Source: Micropterix aruncella
Taxonomy: Eukaryota; Arthropoda; Insecta; Lepidoptera; Micropterigidae
Direction: 5' to 3'
Length of the DNA: 64,000 nt
NCBI GenBank assembly: GCA_944548615.1
Contig: OX155967.1
Span: 23,884,603-23,948,602 of the forward strand
The first letter of the stretch is position 1. Each line of letters opens with the position of its first letter. Both the position numbers and the translations under genes were made by a program. The notes under the pieces were generated by a model. It searched no databases, was not told where the DNA came from, and saw only the letters and a program-made list of their open reading frames with translations. Of the stretch, positions 43,170 to 54,837 are shown in pieces.

Positions 43170-43500
43170 AAGTATATAACTAATTACTATAGGTATTAAC
43201 AAGCTCGTTAGGTGCAATTGATTTGAATAATTCTTTAACGAACGTCGGTTGGTTGAGGTTGAAAATGTCGATGGTGGAGAAACAAGAGTCGTACGTGCAT
43301 ATCAGCCCATAAGCGATGGAATGTTTCCCGTAGTTGGTATTGGCACGAGATACCTCAAACGTGCGTGAATTGCGAATTAATCGCTGAGGAACGAAAAAAC
43401 GTAAGTTTTCAACAAGGTATGAACTATCTGTGGTATTGTGGATAACTTTAAAGAAAGTGTGCTGGAAAGAAACTGTAACTGGAACGATACATATAACTGG
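43170..43500 (-). pseudogene. LINE ORF2 C-terminus
   Basis: Minus-strand residues SSYLVENLRFFVPQRLIRNS, RTFEVSRANTNYGKHSIAY, then DIFNLNQPTFVKELFKS match the C-terminal signature of the LINE at 12405-12596 (a basic lead, NxG/NYG, closing IDIF...FKK). The frame is open to a stop at 43180. The start of the long frame at 43596 lies outside the similarity. Confidence 0.65.
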
Positions 43501-44720
43501 AAAGGAAGTGTGCCTATTTACATTTTGGTCTGGTAAAAACGATCTCCTCAAAACCGAATATATACAGACGAATGATTTGATTTGGACAAATGTCATGGAA
43601 AAAACTTGTTTGTTTTTATATGGACTGTGTATTACCTGAAATTATCGATCCAGGAGTATGAAGGAATATGGATTTAAGGGAGCCTGAATACACTTTGAAA
43701 GAAGCAAATAAAAGAAACGACACGATAAAACGAAAGAAATCGGTTCCTCTCCCTTGTCCAACGCTTAAGCGGTAGTTAGTTTTCAGTGATTCCATCACAA
43801 AGTGAGCAAAGAACTCACAGAGAATGTACTTGCCAATAACACTCCAAAGCAAAGCACAAGCAATATAGAGCCACCGAAAAGTACACGATATTCCAAATCT
43901 GTGCTGAGTACAGATCTAATTAATAATGATGAACAGGCTTTTGAAAATGTATTATCATTTGATGAATTTTAATTACAAAAGTCGGCGCACCACTACAAAG
44001 CGACACTGTCAAGGCTACAAAAAGGAAGTCTCAAATGTACTGCGCAATTTTAAATGTATTTATTCGTCTCTTTACATTTAATATGTATGTATCTACTCAG
44101 AAATAACAGACTACTTTGCCAACCAGAAATGTCTTCATGATTTTTTGTCTTAATGATTTTATATTTTAATTAATAATTATTTATTTTTAATGATGTGTAT
44201 TTCTTTAAAGTTTACAATGATGTGCTTACAGTATCTAAAAATAAATTATATTACTTTTTAATTAAATAATTTTTTAATGATAATGTACAAGGCGATGGGT
44301 GTCGTTATGTCCTCCTCAAAGAACTATTATACCGCGAATAAATAGTTCGATACACAATGTTGTTTTTTAATTCGATTCTAAATGTTTTTTCTGCCAAAAA
44401 ATACTATCAAAAACTGTCACTACAACTATCAAAAAAATACTAAAGCTGTATCTCACGGAACATGAATTGCGATTTATGTCATTTAAAAGCCCTTGGAAAA
44501 CTGTATCCAAAACAGTTAACGGCATTTCTCCAATTGTCATCTATCACCATTTAAAATAATTTTAAAATGTCGAAAATTAATTAGTGACAGGTGACTCTTC
44601 TTAATACAGTTTTTCAGGGGATTTCAAATGACATATCGCAAATGAAATTCTGTAAGATATGGCTTCTGTCAATTTTTGACAGTGATAGTTTGGTTTAACA
44701 GTTGACAGCCAAAATCTAAT
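43501..44720. other. Unassigned stretch
   Basis: No gene supported. A 58-codon plus frame at 43798-43974 (HHKVSKELTENVLANN to ENVLSFDEF) looks protein-like and could be the end of a lost gene or transposase. I recognise no family. Confidence 0.25.
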
Positions 44721-44724
44721 GGGC

Positions 44725-44960
44725 GCATTCCAGGGTGATACTATCCCTATGTTCCAAATTTCAACTCAATCGGTTCAACGGCTCGGCAGTTATCGTGAGA
44801 GATTACATACAGGCAAACAGACATACATTTCTCTGAAAATGGTCTTAATCATCTTGGTGGACCTCAAAATGGACATCTCTATCGTTATCTAAACATTTTT
44901 TTCCGCACGATCACAACACCTTCCCTACCAGTGGCAGCCGGGAAAGTAATATAATGTTCA
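44725..44960 (+). repeat. Short interspersed repeat with CCGGGAAA end
   Basis: CCAAATTTCAACTCAATCGG, GAGAGATTACATACAGGC and a GCAGCCGGGAAAG end resemble F7 in plan but not in detail. Probably a related dispersed family. Confidence 0.35.
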
Positions 44961-45551
44961 AGTTTAGATGATGATAAACCGTAGCCTTCTTCACCAGCGT
45001 AGGTACATGACACTTGCATAATCCCAAAATATAAATCCCATTGCAATAGTGTATACCTAGTGTGTTTAGTCCAGACATCGATAGCAAGTGAATATCGCTG
45101 CGAGATGAGTCAACATAATAAACACCTGCCCCGTCGCGAGAGGAGGGGGTAAGTAGGCGGGGCTTAAAAACTCAGATACGGTTTATTTTTTAAGTAGTAC
45201 GTCGCCTTAACTATGATATCCTATCATTTTATGTCGTCACGAAAGAAATTATTTATTTTGTCTTAGGGATCCTGATGCTAAAGTGTAGAGTATACATCAT
45301 TGATCACGCTACTGGCCAAAAACATCGCAAGATTAAAAAAAAATAGCATTTTGTTTTAAAAAGCTAAAAAAATATAATCTTTTAAATGAAGGGCTTTTTT
45401 TAAATATCAATATGTTAAATTAGTATGAAGAAAAGATTTGAATATATTATTGTACAACAATAATTATGTAAAGAAAAAATTATATTAAAAAGAATAAAAA
45501 ACACGAATACCGTTACAGAAAGTGAACTATTGTATTTATAATTATATTTAA
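44961..45551. other. Unassigned; short F8 remnant at 45480-45550
   Basis: AAAGAATAAAAAACACG and GTTACAGAAAGTGAACTATTG at 45490-45530 match the end of F8 on the minus strand. Otherwise nothing. Confidence 0.3.
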
Positions 45552-46266
45552 CTAGCTGACCCGGCGAACTTCGTACCGCCTAACAGTCAATGAATGTCGT
45601 GTTACAGATTAGCTGAACTTAATGTATGATTTTATGAAAGTAATCCAATGAATACAAAATAAATATTAAGTTCACTACTTTATTAAGATAATAACACAAA
45701 AATAAATAAAAAAGTAAAAAAATAAGTACCTATATCAATCGCGTGTCAGCAAGACATGATTGAATTAAACTACATATTGTGCAGCATGGGATGCACTCGG
45801 TTTAATTCTCTTCATTAAAGCACCTTGTGACATACGAAATTTTTTGTTTTTTTTTATCAGGCGCAATCATCCGCTTTATTCAACAAATAAAGCGGATGAT
45901 TTGCCAACACGTGATCATTCCACGTACAACTGACCATGACAAAAACACGGATTTACATTTTGTATGGGAAAATGTTTCTCTTTTATTTTAATTTTTCGTC
46001 AATTTTCCAATTTTGGTTTTTAATAGTGTGCGCGCAGGAACAGGCCCGGGCCACTCAATCGCAGACGAGCGCGTGGACTATTACACAAATCACGGATGTA
46101 CGGTATCTTCGACGAGGCACTGCGCTATTTCCATGCAGGTTTAGACCAAAAAAAATGCCATGCGGTGACCAAAGTTGGTTACGTAATCAGGATGGGCACC
46201 CCTCATTCAAGGTAGAATATAATAAACTAGCTGTGCTCCGCGGTTTCACCTGCCATTATTTATAAA
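45552..46266 (-). mobile_element. Two Helitron 3' ends
   Basis: On the minus strand, ends GTTCGCCGGGTCAGCTAG (at 45552) and GAGCACAGCTAG (at 46227) have the CTAG terminus followed by host T. No TC start could be paired with either, so they are partial. Confidence 0.45.
45865..45901. repeat. Perfect 16-bp hairpin
   Basis: AATCATCCGCTTTATT is followed after 5 bases by AATAAAGCGGATGATT. No other copy is seen in the window. Confidence 0.7.
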
Positions 46267-46950
46267 CTAGCTGACCCGTGCCCACTTCGTTGGGCGGTAA
46301 AACTTTTTACTTGTGATGAAATTATGAGTGTGGTTCGGTTAGTACTGAGTGCTGTGATTTATTTCCAGACTGCCAAAAGAAGGGTTATATTTTTACTGCA
46401 TATGTATGTATGGATGTATGGATATTACAGTTATTTGTGAGTGTCTTCTTGTGAGTGTCTTATTTGTGAGTGTCTTATATCTTTAACCATTTATGCAGTA
46501 AAAGGGACAAGCCTTTTGTTTTAAACACTTGAGACGATAAATTTACTTAGTTTGATATGAATTCATAATTGTTGATAATATGACCAATAAACATGACCTA
46601 ACGATTTAAAATATTTTTTAAAATAAAAAAATACTTTTTGTGACATAAATATAAAATTTAGACATATGCTGTCGCTGACTTTATTGCAGGCATTACCAAG
46701 CTCTACAACTTTTCTCTAGAACTCAATTATATATCTCTTATCGTTAAAGCAGCGTTCGTAAGAAACCTTTTCATTCGACCGTTTTTTCTCCGACTTACTT
46801 TGCATATCCGACTATCACGAAAGTCTTTTCATTTCTCGTAAAATAACGTGGCTTTCTATTAGTAAAAGAATTTTCAAAATCGGTTCAGTAGATCCAGAGA
46901 TTACTTCCTACAACCTCACAAACTTTACCTCTTTATAATATTAATATAGA
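46267..46950 (-). mobile_element. Non-autonomous Helitron, complete (F6)
   Basis: The minus strand starts TCTATATTAATATTATAAAG at 46950 and ends with the stem GCCCA/TGGGC and GGTCAGCTAG at 46267, A before and T after. 684 bp, collinear with 18845-19545. Confidence 0.85.
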
Positions 46951-46990
46951 TAATGTAGAGTACTTCGGCATATAAATTATGAAGTCATAT

Positions 46991-47056
46991 TTTCGTGTGG
47001 TATTAAAATACCACACGAAATACTGATACTATACGTGTGGTATTAAAATACCACAA
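46991..47056. repeat. Two copies of a palindrome around TATTAAAATA
   Basis: TTTCGTGTGGTATT-AA-AATACCACACGAAA (46991-47020) is a perfect 30-bp palindrome. A shorter copy, CGTGTGGTATTAAAATACCA, follows at 47033. Confidence 0.7.
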
Positions 47057-47242
47057 AAATACTGGTTTTCGCCGCAGCCTGGTCTAGATCAGGCATGCAC
47101 AGTTCGGCTCTTCTCGATAATGCTCGGTTCTCGTCGGGCGGCTACCCCGGCCCCCGTCATAACGCGTCGCATCGCCCACCTGCGCATTTCTTCATTATCT
47201 TAGCATTCCTTTTACACGGCTCTTAAGGGTCGTAACGTGATG
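47057..47242. other. Unassigned
   Basis: GC-richer patch at 47120-47180; nothing recognised. Confidence 0.25.
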
Positions 47243-47345
47243 TTAACCCTTAGAAAGCTAGGCATGGGAATGAAACTCACGGCGGCATGTTGTTAACCTT
47301 CGAAAATGTCTTTGTATACGTATACTAATGTATAATGAAGGCGAC
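47243..47345 (+). repeat. F10 left-end copy (TTAACCCTTAG)
   Basis: TTAACCCTTAGAAAGC, ATGGGAATGAAACTCACGG, CCTTCGAAAATGTCTTTGTA, TATACTAATGTA. Parallel to 31145-31260. Confidence 0.45.
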
Positions 47346-47924
47346 TTTTTTCGAATATACATAATTACATAATTGCATAATTGCATTCGGAGATCCACAG
47401 AGGCGATTTGTCGCAAAGGGAAAACCACCGATCGGTGGTATTAGCATTCCAGCGGCTAATGAATGTGTGTAGTTAGTTGTTAGGATAATTATACAAGAAG
47501 GAAGATGTCGCCTGGCAAGTGCAACAACATTGAGAACTTCGGCATTTTGCCAGGCAGACGTGAAAAGATAGTTTAGGAGACATTACTTATATGCAATAAT
47601 ACTAACTATCCTTGCCACATTCAAGGAGGAATATAACAAATTAAAATACATCATTTTATAAACATTTTAATCCACAACAGCACAGCGCGAGCTTGGTGGT
47701 CAAAGACCTAACAATATCGCCTGTCGGGCAGGAGACACGTTTCGCCAAAGAACACGCGTGAGTCGAGTGTTGTGGAACCAGTTTTATCATCTTAACCATA
47801 AGGAAATCGAACGAGCACGATGCAAATAAAGGGCATACATATCACAATGTAAGGTCGTGCTAAATTTCTTGAGCCCTCGAATACATGCTCAAGTCACATG
47901 TATACCTATTCTGTAATACGTGTT
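47346..47924. other. Unassigned
   Basis: No gene or repeat recognised. Confidence 0.25.
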
Positions 47925-48885
47925 CGGAACAAGTAAATATATTAAAAAGATTAAAAAACATGACTGCCGTTACAGAAGAGAACTATTGTATTTATAATTA
48001 TTTTTTTACGTTTTTTTATGAAACATTTGTGGTTTATGTATTTATCCATATAGATGTATATTTCCGGAATGTCCCTGACACTCGGGATGACATAGCAATT
48101 CTAACAAAACCACACACTTCTCAGTCAGTTCAAGCGTTTAAAAATTATGCTGGAATAAAGAAACGGAAAACATATATGAAACCTGAACGTATTACACTTT
48201 CTTTGTATGTATTGTAAACGCAGTTCAAATTAAATACACTAACGAAAAAGGCATTTCGCCTGTTTTTAACTTACCCGGCCTACCAACTAACCGTCGAGGA
48301 CGGAAAGTATTGTGAACGCACCAAAAAAATATCAAGATGAAAACGAAATATCCTTTTTGATATCCCCTGAGACGATTAAGACGAATTCCCGATTGAAGTC
48401 AGTATGTGTTTGTGTGTGCGTGTGTGTATTTCTTCACGATAAGAGGAATACACACATACACACACACAGGTCTATCCAGACTGGTCTGTCTGAGGGTGGT
48501 TGTGTGTGTGTGTATGTATTCCTCCACGATAGCGCCCAAATGCTTCATACGATTGACATGAACTTTGGTATGCAGGCACATTTAAATAAATGAATTAATA
48601 AATAAATTTGGGTCATGGAAAGAGTTAACATGTAAAAATATTAAAAAGAATAAAAAACAAGACTTTTTATTACGGTTTTTTCAATGAAATATTTGTGGTT
48701 TATGTATTTATCCATATAGATACATGTACATTTCCGGGATGTACTCAATCAGACATTTCATTTGACTTTAAATACGATATATTTATGTTAATTTATTGAC
48801 ATTTGGACATTTAGACAACTACTTACTTAACTTTTGGACAGTTAAGGACACCCTATGACACTCGGGATGACATAATGATTCTGCG
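47925..48885 (-). repeat. F8, F7 and F8 copies in a row
   Basis: 47925-48220 and 48625-48885 are minus-strand F8 copies (AAGTAAATATATTAAAAAG, TGGTTTATGTATTTATCC, ACTCGGGATGACATA). Between them 48272-48565 is a minus-strand F7 copy with expanded GT/CA microsatellites (48405-48510). Confidence 0.6.
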
Positions 48886-49275
48886 GGGGTAGTTGTTTAT
48901 CTTACAGCGACTGCTCTTGCAACGACCGATCGGCTACCCGGCAAAGTATACCGTGGTCCGCGATAGATTCGGTAGACACCGTTTCACCGCTACGCAAGGG
49001 AGAGGACCGCGCAAGCGACCTCGAACCCGTAACCAGTCGGGAGACTGGAGTAATCTGGTTGCAACTAAGGCGCGAGTGTCGGCCTGCTGGTTGTCTTACC
49101 TGTCTTATCTCGCGGTAAGGCGTTGGCTTTTTACCGGCTGTGGCGGAACTTGACGGTGGACTGTTTTGTCCCAAATCGTCAGCGCTCACCTCACGGGAGA
49201 CAGAACGATCAAATTTCGTTAAACTTCCTGAGGTGACGGGTTCGCCCGTTGTAGTCGACAGCTCTAGTTGTGGGT
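48886..49275 (+). repeat. F1 family copy, B-C blocks
   Basis: GCGACTGCTCTTGCAACGACC, GTCCGCGATAGATTCGGTAG, GAGAGGACCGCGCAAGCGAC, TCGCGGTAAGGCGTTGG, and CTTCCTGAGGTGACGGGTTC. Block A is absent. Confidence 0.65.
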
Positions 49276-49470
49276 GTTAGGTAAGATTTTGCGCTTGGAC
49301 CGTTGTCGTTCCTTCGGGAGATTGGTTTTTGCTTTACGTTTGCATTTTAGTTCAACTGTTGATTCATATAACGACTTGTAATAAGCACTAGTTACATAAT
49401 AAACCCTATTTAACTAGATGAAATAACTAGTTTATTTCACAATATCATCCTTATATACAATACTTAGGAT

Positions 49471-49800
49471 GTGTATAATTACAATATGACATGGATTGGG
49501 ATCTGGGGAAGCTGTGCGGACATCAATAACATCTTTATACTACAGAAACGTGCTGTAAGAGCTATATATAAACTTGGTCCTCGAGTTTCATTTAGAGAAA
49601 AATTCAAAGAGATAAATATTCTTACTGTTGCCTCACAATATATATATATACGAAAATCTGTTGTATGTCCACAAGAATATTGACAAGTTTAAAATAAAAA
49701 GCGACACTCATAATTTTAATACTAGACATAAGCATAACATTGTTGTACGTGCTACTCGTCTCCACAAAATAAGCAATTCTTTTTTGGGACAAATTGTATA
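49471..49800 (+). pseudogene. LINE ORF2 C-terminal fragment
   Basis: WGSCADINNIFILQKRAVRA, IYKLGPRVSFREKFKEINIL and TVASQYIYI lie in the frame 49471-49683. A frameshift in an AT dinucleotide run at about 49640-49660 moves the rest to another frame: LLYVHKNIDKF, HNFNTRHKHN, RLHKISNSFLGQIV. Jockey/CR1-like C-terminal domain, broken and truncated on both sides. Confidence 0.8.
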
Positions 49801-49805
49801 AAAAA

Positions 49806-50420
49806 ATACGTGTGGCACTCGGGGACTGCCGCGGTAAAGCTATTGCATAGCATTTTTAACAACTTATGCAATTATAATTATTTATTGATTTTAATTATTT
49901 TATTTTTTCTGATATCACATAACTGCGCTCTATCGGAAAACGTTGAAATTATTCCGAATCATTTGCGGCTGCGGTAGTAAATGATTCGGAATAATTTAAA
50001 CGTCTTCCGATAGAGCACCGCGCACGAATTTTTTATTCGATAAAGCAACAAAAAAACAGATTATTCGAAAAAAAAACGTAGATAAAAAGATAGATAATTA
50101 AATTATCTTTAAAATGGTGTAGGTTTCATAATAATACGCCAGATAGTATTTGCGGAGTAGTCGTTTTTGTGTTCGGTTAGACCTAATTTCTCGAATTAAT
50201 TACACTATGTAATATAAACAAAATCTAAAATATTCAAGACTAGGAATATTAGGAAAATGTTCTTGTTTAACATATATTTTTTTTGAATCGTAAGCATTAC
50301 TCGTTTAGACGTAATTATCAGTTTAAAATCATTAATTTTCGTTAAGAAATTTCTTCATTCGGTCGCCGCGCTGGCCTAGGCCCGCGATAAAAGCTATGCA
50401 ATAGCTTAAAAAGCATACTA
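49806..50420. mobile_element. TIR element with a central hairpin
   Basis: GCCGCGGTAAAGCTATTGCATAGC near 49830-49853 is mirrored by GCTATGCAATAGC near 50392-50404 within GCCCGCGATAAAAG. Inside, 49927-49967 (GCTCTATCGGAA...ATTATTCCGAATCATTT) pairs with 49978-50017. No frame. The palindrome around GCTATTGCATAGC weakens the evidence for true terminal repeats. Confidence 0.45.
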
Positions 50421-50816
50421 TACAATATCTGATTATGTAAATGACAAAACGGCTTGGGAGTAAGGCTTGGACGCATCATAAGAACATAAATTAAAAATAA
50501 TATTTAATTGTGTCTTTATGAATAAAGAACATTTTGATTTTGATTTTGATTAATGAGTTGAACTTTGATATTGGGTCCTTACCTCTGTAATTGCTGTTTT
50601 TTCACACTGGCCACTTTGAACTTGGATAACTTGGGTTTGAGTTGGAATTTCAAATTCAAATAAATTTGAATTCAAGGCCATATTATTCTCTTTTAAGAAT
50701 CAGCTTTTTATTTGTCTTTCCGTCGTTTGATTTTGCTCAAATATTTTCGCTTGCGCCACCATGGTAAATTTGAAAATTTGCATTATTTTCAAATATGAGA
50801 TCCTATGCCGGCGTTT
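50421..50816. other. Unassigned; LINE-like tail at 50515-50548
   Basis: AATAAAGAACATTTTGATTT followed by TTTTGA repeats looks like a plus-strand LINE 3' end. The rest is AT-rich with nothing recognised. Confidence 0.35.
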
Positions 50817-53800
50817 TAGCTGGGGATTTAGTGCGATGTACCCTGCATTTTGTGATTAAAGGCTCATACTTTGCACAATTGTTCCTTAGGCGGTCCTGAG
50901 TGGATTTAGACCGGGAGCCATCAGCGGCCACCCCGCGGGTGGCGGGGGGAGGGGGTGGAAATTTGATTCCGCCGCGCGTCACTTTGAGCGTTTTATCTTT
51001 CGGACTATAAGTACTTGGGCAAGTTAGATATCATTTTCGGGTAACTCAATGATAAAAAATTCATTTCTGGAAGAAAAAAAATACCTATCCATAGAAAATA
51101 TATGAAATAATTGGTAAAATCCAAAAATCGTTGACATCTTTTTTTTACTTATACGAAGATTACTTTTTAACCATAAGAGTTATCGGTATGAAAAAAATAT
51201 ATTCTGACAGCCACACTTACATGAATTACAGACATATATTTTTTATTCGACTGATATTGTAAAATGTTAGTGAAAAAAAATATAATTCATCGCACGGCAG
51301 ACCGGCGTATTACGTCCGTTACGTAGAGACGGGCATCGACCCAAGTTAGATATTTACTTATCGGATTATTTAGTTTCTGCGATTGGCCAGTGAGTTTAAA
51401 ACAAGAAGTACAATCGTTATTATTATTATGATAACTATATTATTATTGTTTTTACTATTTAATAAAAATAATTCATCATTCACACACCGTACTAACTGAT
51501 ATTTGTGCACATACCTTAAATACTCTAAGTATTAATTTGTCTGCAATCCCTACCACTTCGTTGAAAAAATAATAGTAAGTATTATATACATATGATATAA
51601 GCACATACCTACCCATACTTACTTAATTGCTAGGAGAAACTATTAAAACACTGAAAATTGGCTATTCTTTTGAATGCCTATTTTCAATTTTTTCATTTCA
51701 TTTCAGGTGAAACAGGGGCAACAACCTCGCTTTTTGTGGCCCTATAAGTGAAAAATGTATGGGCTATGACTACAAATTTTATACCAATTTAGATGATGAA
51801 TTTGTACTTTTAGTTTTTAAATGTATGATTAACTTTAATCTTATTATTTAACACTTTACTGACTATTTTGTATATTACCCCTAGGGTACTTTCAACAACT
51901 TTTAGTACGTTTTCGAACCTACTCGAATTATTGTCTATTTCAATTATTAGGCTTCTATTTTGATTATTTAATTTTTTACTGACTATTTTAGTTAGTATGA
52001 TGATTGACTCTTAGTAGGTACCCTAGAAGATTATTGTCTCTTTTAATTAATAAGCCTTTATTTGGTTTTGTAATAAGATTTTACAATAAATAACTTTTAG
52101 TAGGTTCCAATGTTTCTAAGATACTATTTATCCAATCTAATAGCTAAATTATTAACAACCTATGTATGTTAAGTAAAGATTAGAGTAGTAATTAGATTTA
52201 CTACCTAACACAAATATTTTGCCACGTCCAAGAGCGGTTTTTAGCCACCAATTGGACACGACGTAAATGTTATGTATGTTATATACTTAATATATGCTAT
52301 CTAAACAAACATTATAATTTTTACCTAAGGCATTCGCAATATCATGACAGCAGAAGTACTTTCCAGTACCTTTGTGTTTTCCAGTACCTCTGTGCACCCA
52401 CAGCTTCTCAAGCTGGGTAATTGTGGTAATTTGCCTTTCTGCTGCTGCTGGTCTGCGAAGCCAGTATCCATAGTCAATAGCATAATTTTTGTCAAGCCAT
52501 GAGTGACAGTGTTAGATACATGCACCATCATGCGAGTGTCCACATCTTCGTGGTTACGTATCACGTAACCACGAAGAAGCGTACGCTTTGTATCACGTGT
52601 GATATTGGTTAAAATATTTGGTCCACCCATGTTGCAAACTTCCTTGCCGTTGTCAGAGCAAACAATCCTTCCTTTAAGGAATTGTTTATCATCAAATTGG
52701 CCTAACCTTTAGGTAGTTTCGTCGTAGCAGTGACCCATGTTCTTTGAATGTTTCCTCTGTTAATATTTTTTTATGCTTTCATTGTTATACGTCCCAAACC
52801 ATATCTACTTTTGAAACCCTGTTCTTTGCAGAGAAATGGTATACATACTGGTGTACCTATTCTCCAAAGTCTTTCTATATCCTGAACTCAGCATGTAGAC
52901 TAATGCAAATCAATGTAGAGTGTTCGCTCGTGGGGGGCGTTTGGAACGGTTGCAGTGCCAAAAATACTAGTAATCGATTTTAGTAGGTCTGACCTTGTTC
53001 CAGATCGCAATTTACTCATTGAAGAAAGTGCAGGAGGACTGGCTTGGTTTTCTTGTGCCAAGAATGAATCGAAATCTTCTACTCTGTGCTCACAGGTTGC
53101 AATATAAAGTTTGCTGAATAGACTGCAGTCATTCTCAAGGCCTCTTATTTTTGCTTTCATTTTGCTGTCACTCTTTTTTTACCTATTTTAATAACTTGTA
53201 TAATTATATTGTGTATATACTTGTTGTATAATGAGACATCATTAAGTTTGGTTGGATCCAGTAAACTTTTTTTATAGTTTATATGTAATCTTCCTTTACA
53301 AATGTTATGTATTTAGGAGCAATAGCTTTACAAGATCAAAAACTCTTTGCCGCTTTTTTCTATATTGAATACTGCATTTACAACTTCAATACATAGAAGT
53401 CTGGAGACTGTTCGACAAAAGGATTTCCTGGAGTATTTATTGTAGCTACCGGTGATTGCAGGTCTAGAATAAAGTTCTTCTTATTTGCGGCAGTGTCAGA
53501 AAGATGGCTGCCGTGTTCAGCTGTTCTCCGTAACAAAACATCCGGCTCAAAACTGTAAACGGTATACCAATTCAGGTCCAGCGAGAAGCCACTTAGTCAG
53601 GGTTTTCAGTCAAACCAATCAATTCTGTGATGTGTAAAATAATATTTTGCTGCATAATGAAGAAGTGATCACAAACTATTTAGCGTAAAGATGAATGTAA
53701 GTGTAAAAATAGGTCCTACCTATGTACATCTCCTTTTAATGTGGCACTCATTTGCTCATGTGCTTGGTCCAAAGCCATCCCCGTAAACTTGCGATCGCTT

Positions 53801-54837
53801 TTTCGACCCAACTATTACAAATTTTCAAAGTGCTTTAATAATTCTCCGTGCGGCAGACAAATTCTTTCACTGTTTACTACTAAACTGAGTGGATGGACCA
53901 AAAGGTCACCAAAGGAGCGGGCACTGTTTGCTCAAAAGAGCGAGTAGTGCCCGCGCCGCTCTGCAGCTTGACGAACTTATCAACGCATTATAACGTATGG
54001 TAAAATGCCCTCCCTTATGTAATTAAGTAGGTATGGGTAGGTATGTACTTGTATATACTACTTGCTATTATTTTTTCGACGAAATAGTAGGGATTATAGA
54101 AAAAATAATACTTACGTAAGTATTTAAGGTATGTTAAGCACAAGTAATTAGGTACGGTGTGTGAATGATGAATTATTTTTATTAAATAGAAAAAACAATA
54201 ATAATATAATTATCATACTAATTATTACCATTGTACTTGTTATTTTCAACTCACTAACCTATCGCAGAAACTAAATAATCCTATAAGTACTTCTCTAACT
54301 TCGCTCGATGCCCGTATCTACTTAGCAGGCGTAATACACCGGTCTGCCGAGCGATGAATTATATTTTTTTCACTCACTTTTTACCATGGCAGTCCAATAA
54401 AATATATATTGGTGTAATTAAGATAAGTGTGGCTTTCGGAATATATTTTTTGAATACCGCTACCTCTTATGGTTAAAAAGTAAACTTTAAATATGTAAAA
54501 AAAATATGTGAATGATTTTTGGATGTTACCAATTATTTCATATTTTTTCTATGGACCGGTATTTTTTTTCTTCCATAAATGAATTCATTATCATTGAATT
54601 ACCTAGAAATGATATCTCACTTGCCCTAGTACCTATAGTCCGAGAGATATAGGGCTCAAAGTGACGCGCGGCGGAATCAAACTTCCACCCCCTCCCCCCG
54701 CCACCCGCAGGGTGGCCCCCAATGGCTCCCGGTCTAAATCCACTCAGGACCACCTAAGAAACAATTGTGCCAAGTATGAGCCTTTAATCACAAAATGCAG
54801 GGTTCCCATACAAACTGTTGCACTAAATCCCCAGCTA
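50817..54837. mobile_element. 4.0-kb long-TIR DNA transposon, decayed
   Basis: The left 817 bp (50817-51633) returns inverted at 54020-54837 almost without gaps. The outer tips are GCTGGGGATTTAGTGC and its complement, flanked by TA on each side. The arms share TTAAAGGCTCATACTT, CCTGAGTGGATTTAGACCGG, the GC-rich GGTGGCGGGGGGAGGGGGTGG block, and ATGATGAATTATTTTTATT. Between the arms lies a minus-strand pseudogene (53800-52325). Long TIRs around one gene, with a TA duplication, mark a class II element. I cannot assign the superfamily. Confidence 0.8.
52325..53800 (-). pseudogene. Long-TIR element protein (HEDVDTR/DQAHEQ family), broken
   Basis: Reading the minus strand: GMALDQAHEQMSATLKGD near 53790-53720; ELIGLTENPD near 53600; VYSFEPDVLLRRTAEHGS and NTPGNPFVEQSPDFYVL to about 53400; then MKAKIRGLENDCSLFSKLYI, DFDSFLAQENQASPPALS, SKLRSGTRSDLLKSI (53160-52900); VDMVWDV and EETFKEHGSLLRR near 52780-52700; and GYVIRNHEDVDTRMMVHVSN, IMLLTMDT (52630-52400). 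I recall these motifs, in this order, from uncharacterised proteins repeated in cnidarian and insect genomes (DQAHEQ, LTENP, GNPF, ENDC.LF..LY, VWD, HEEADTR, TVDTD). The function is not known to me. Several stops and frame changes kill it. Its place between long TIRs suggests it encodes the element's own protein. Confidence 0.7.

Noticed and set aside
43798..43974. 58-codon protein-like frame ending ENVLSFDEF
   Set aside because: Looks coding but matches no family I can name and has no start or splice evidence; left as unassigned.
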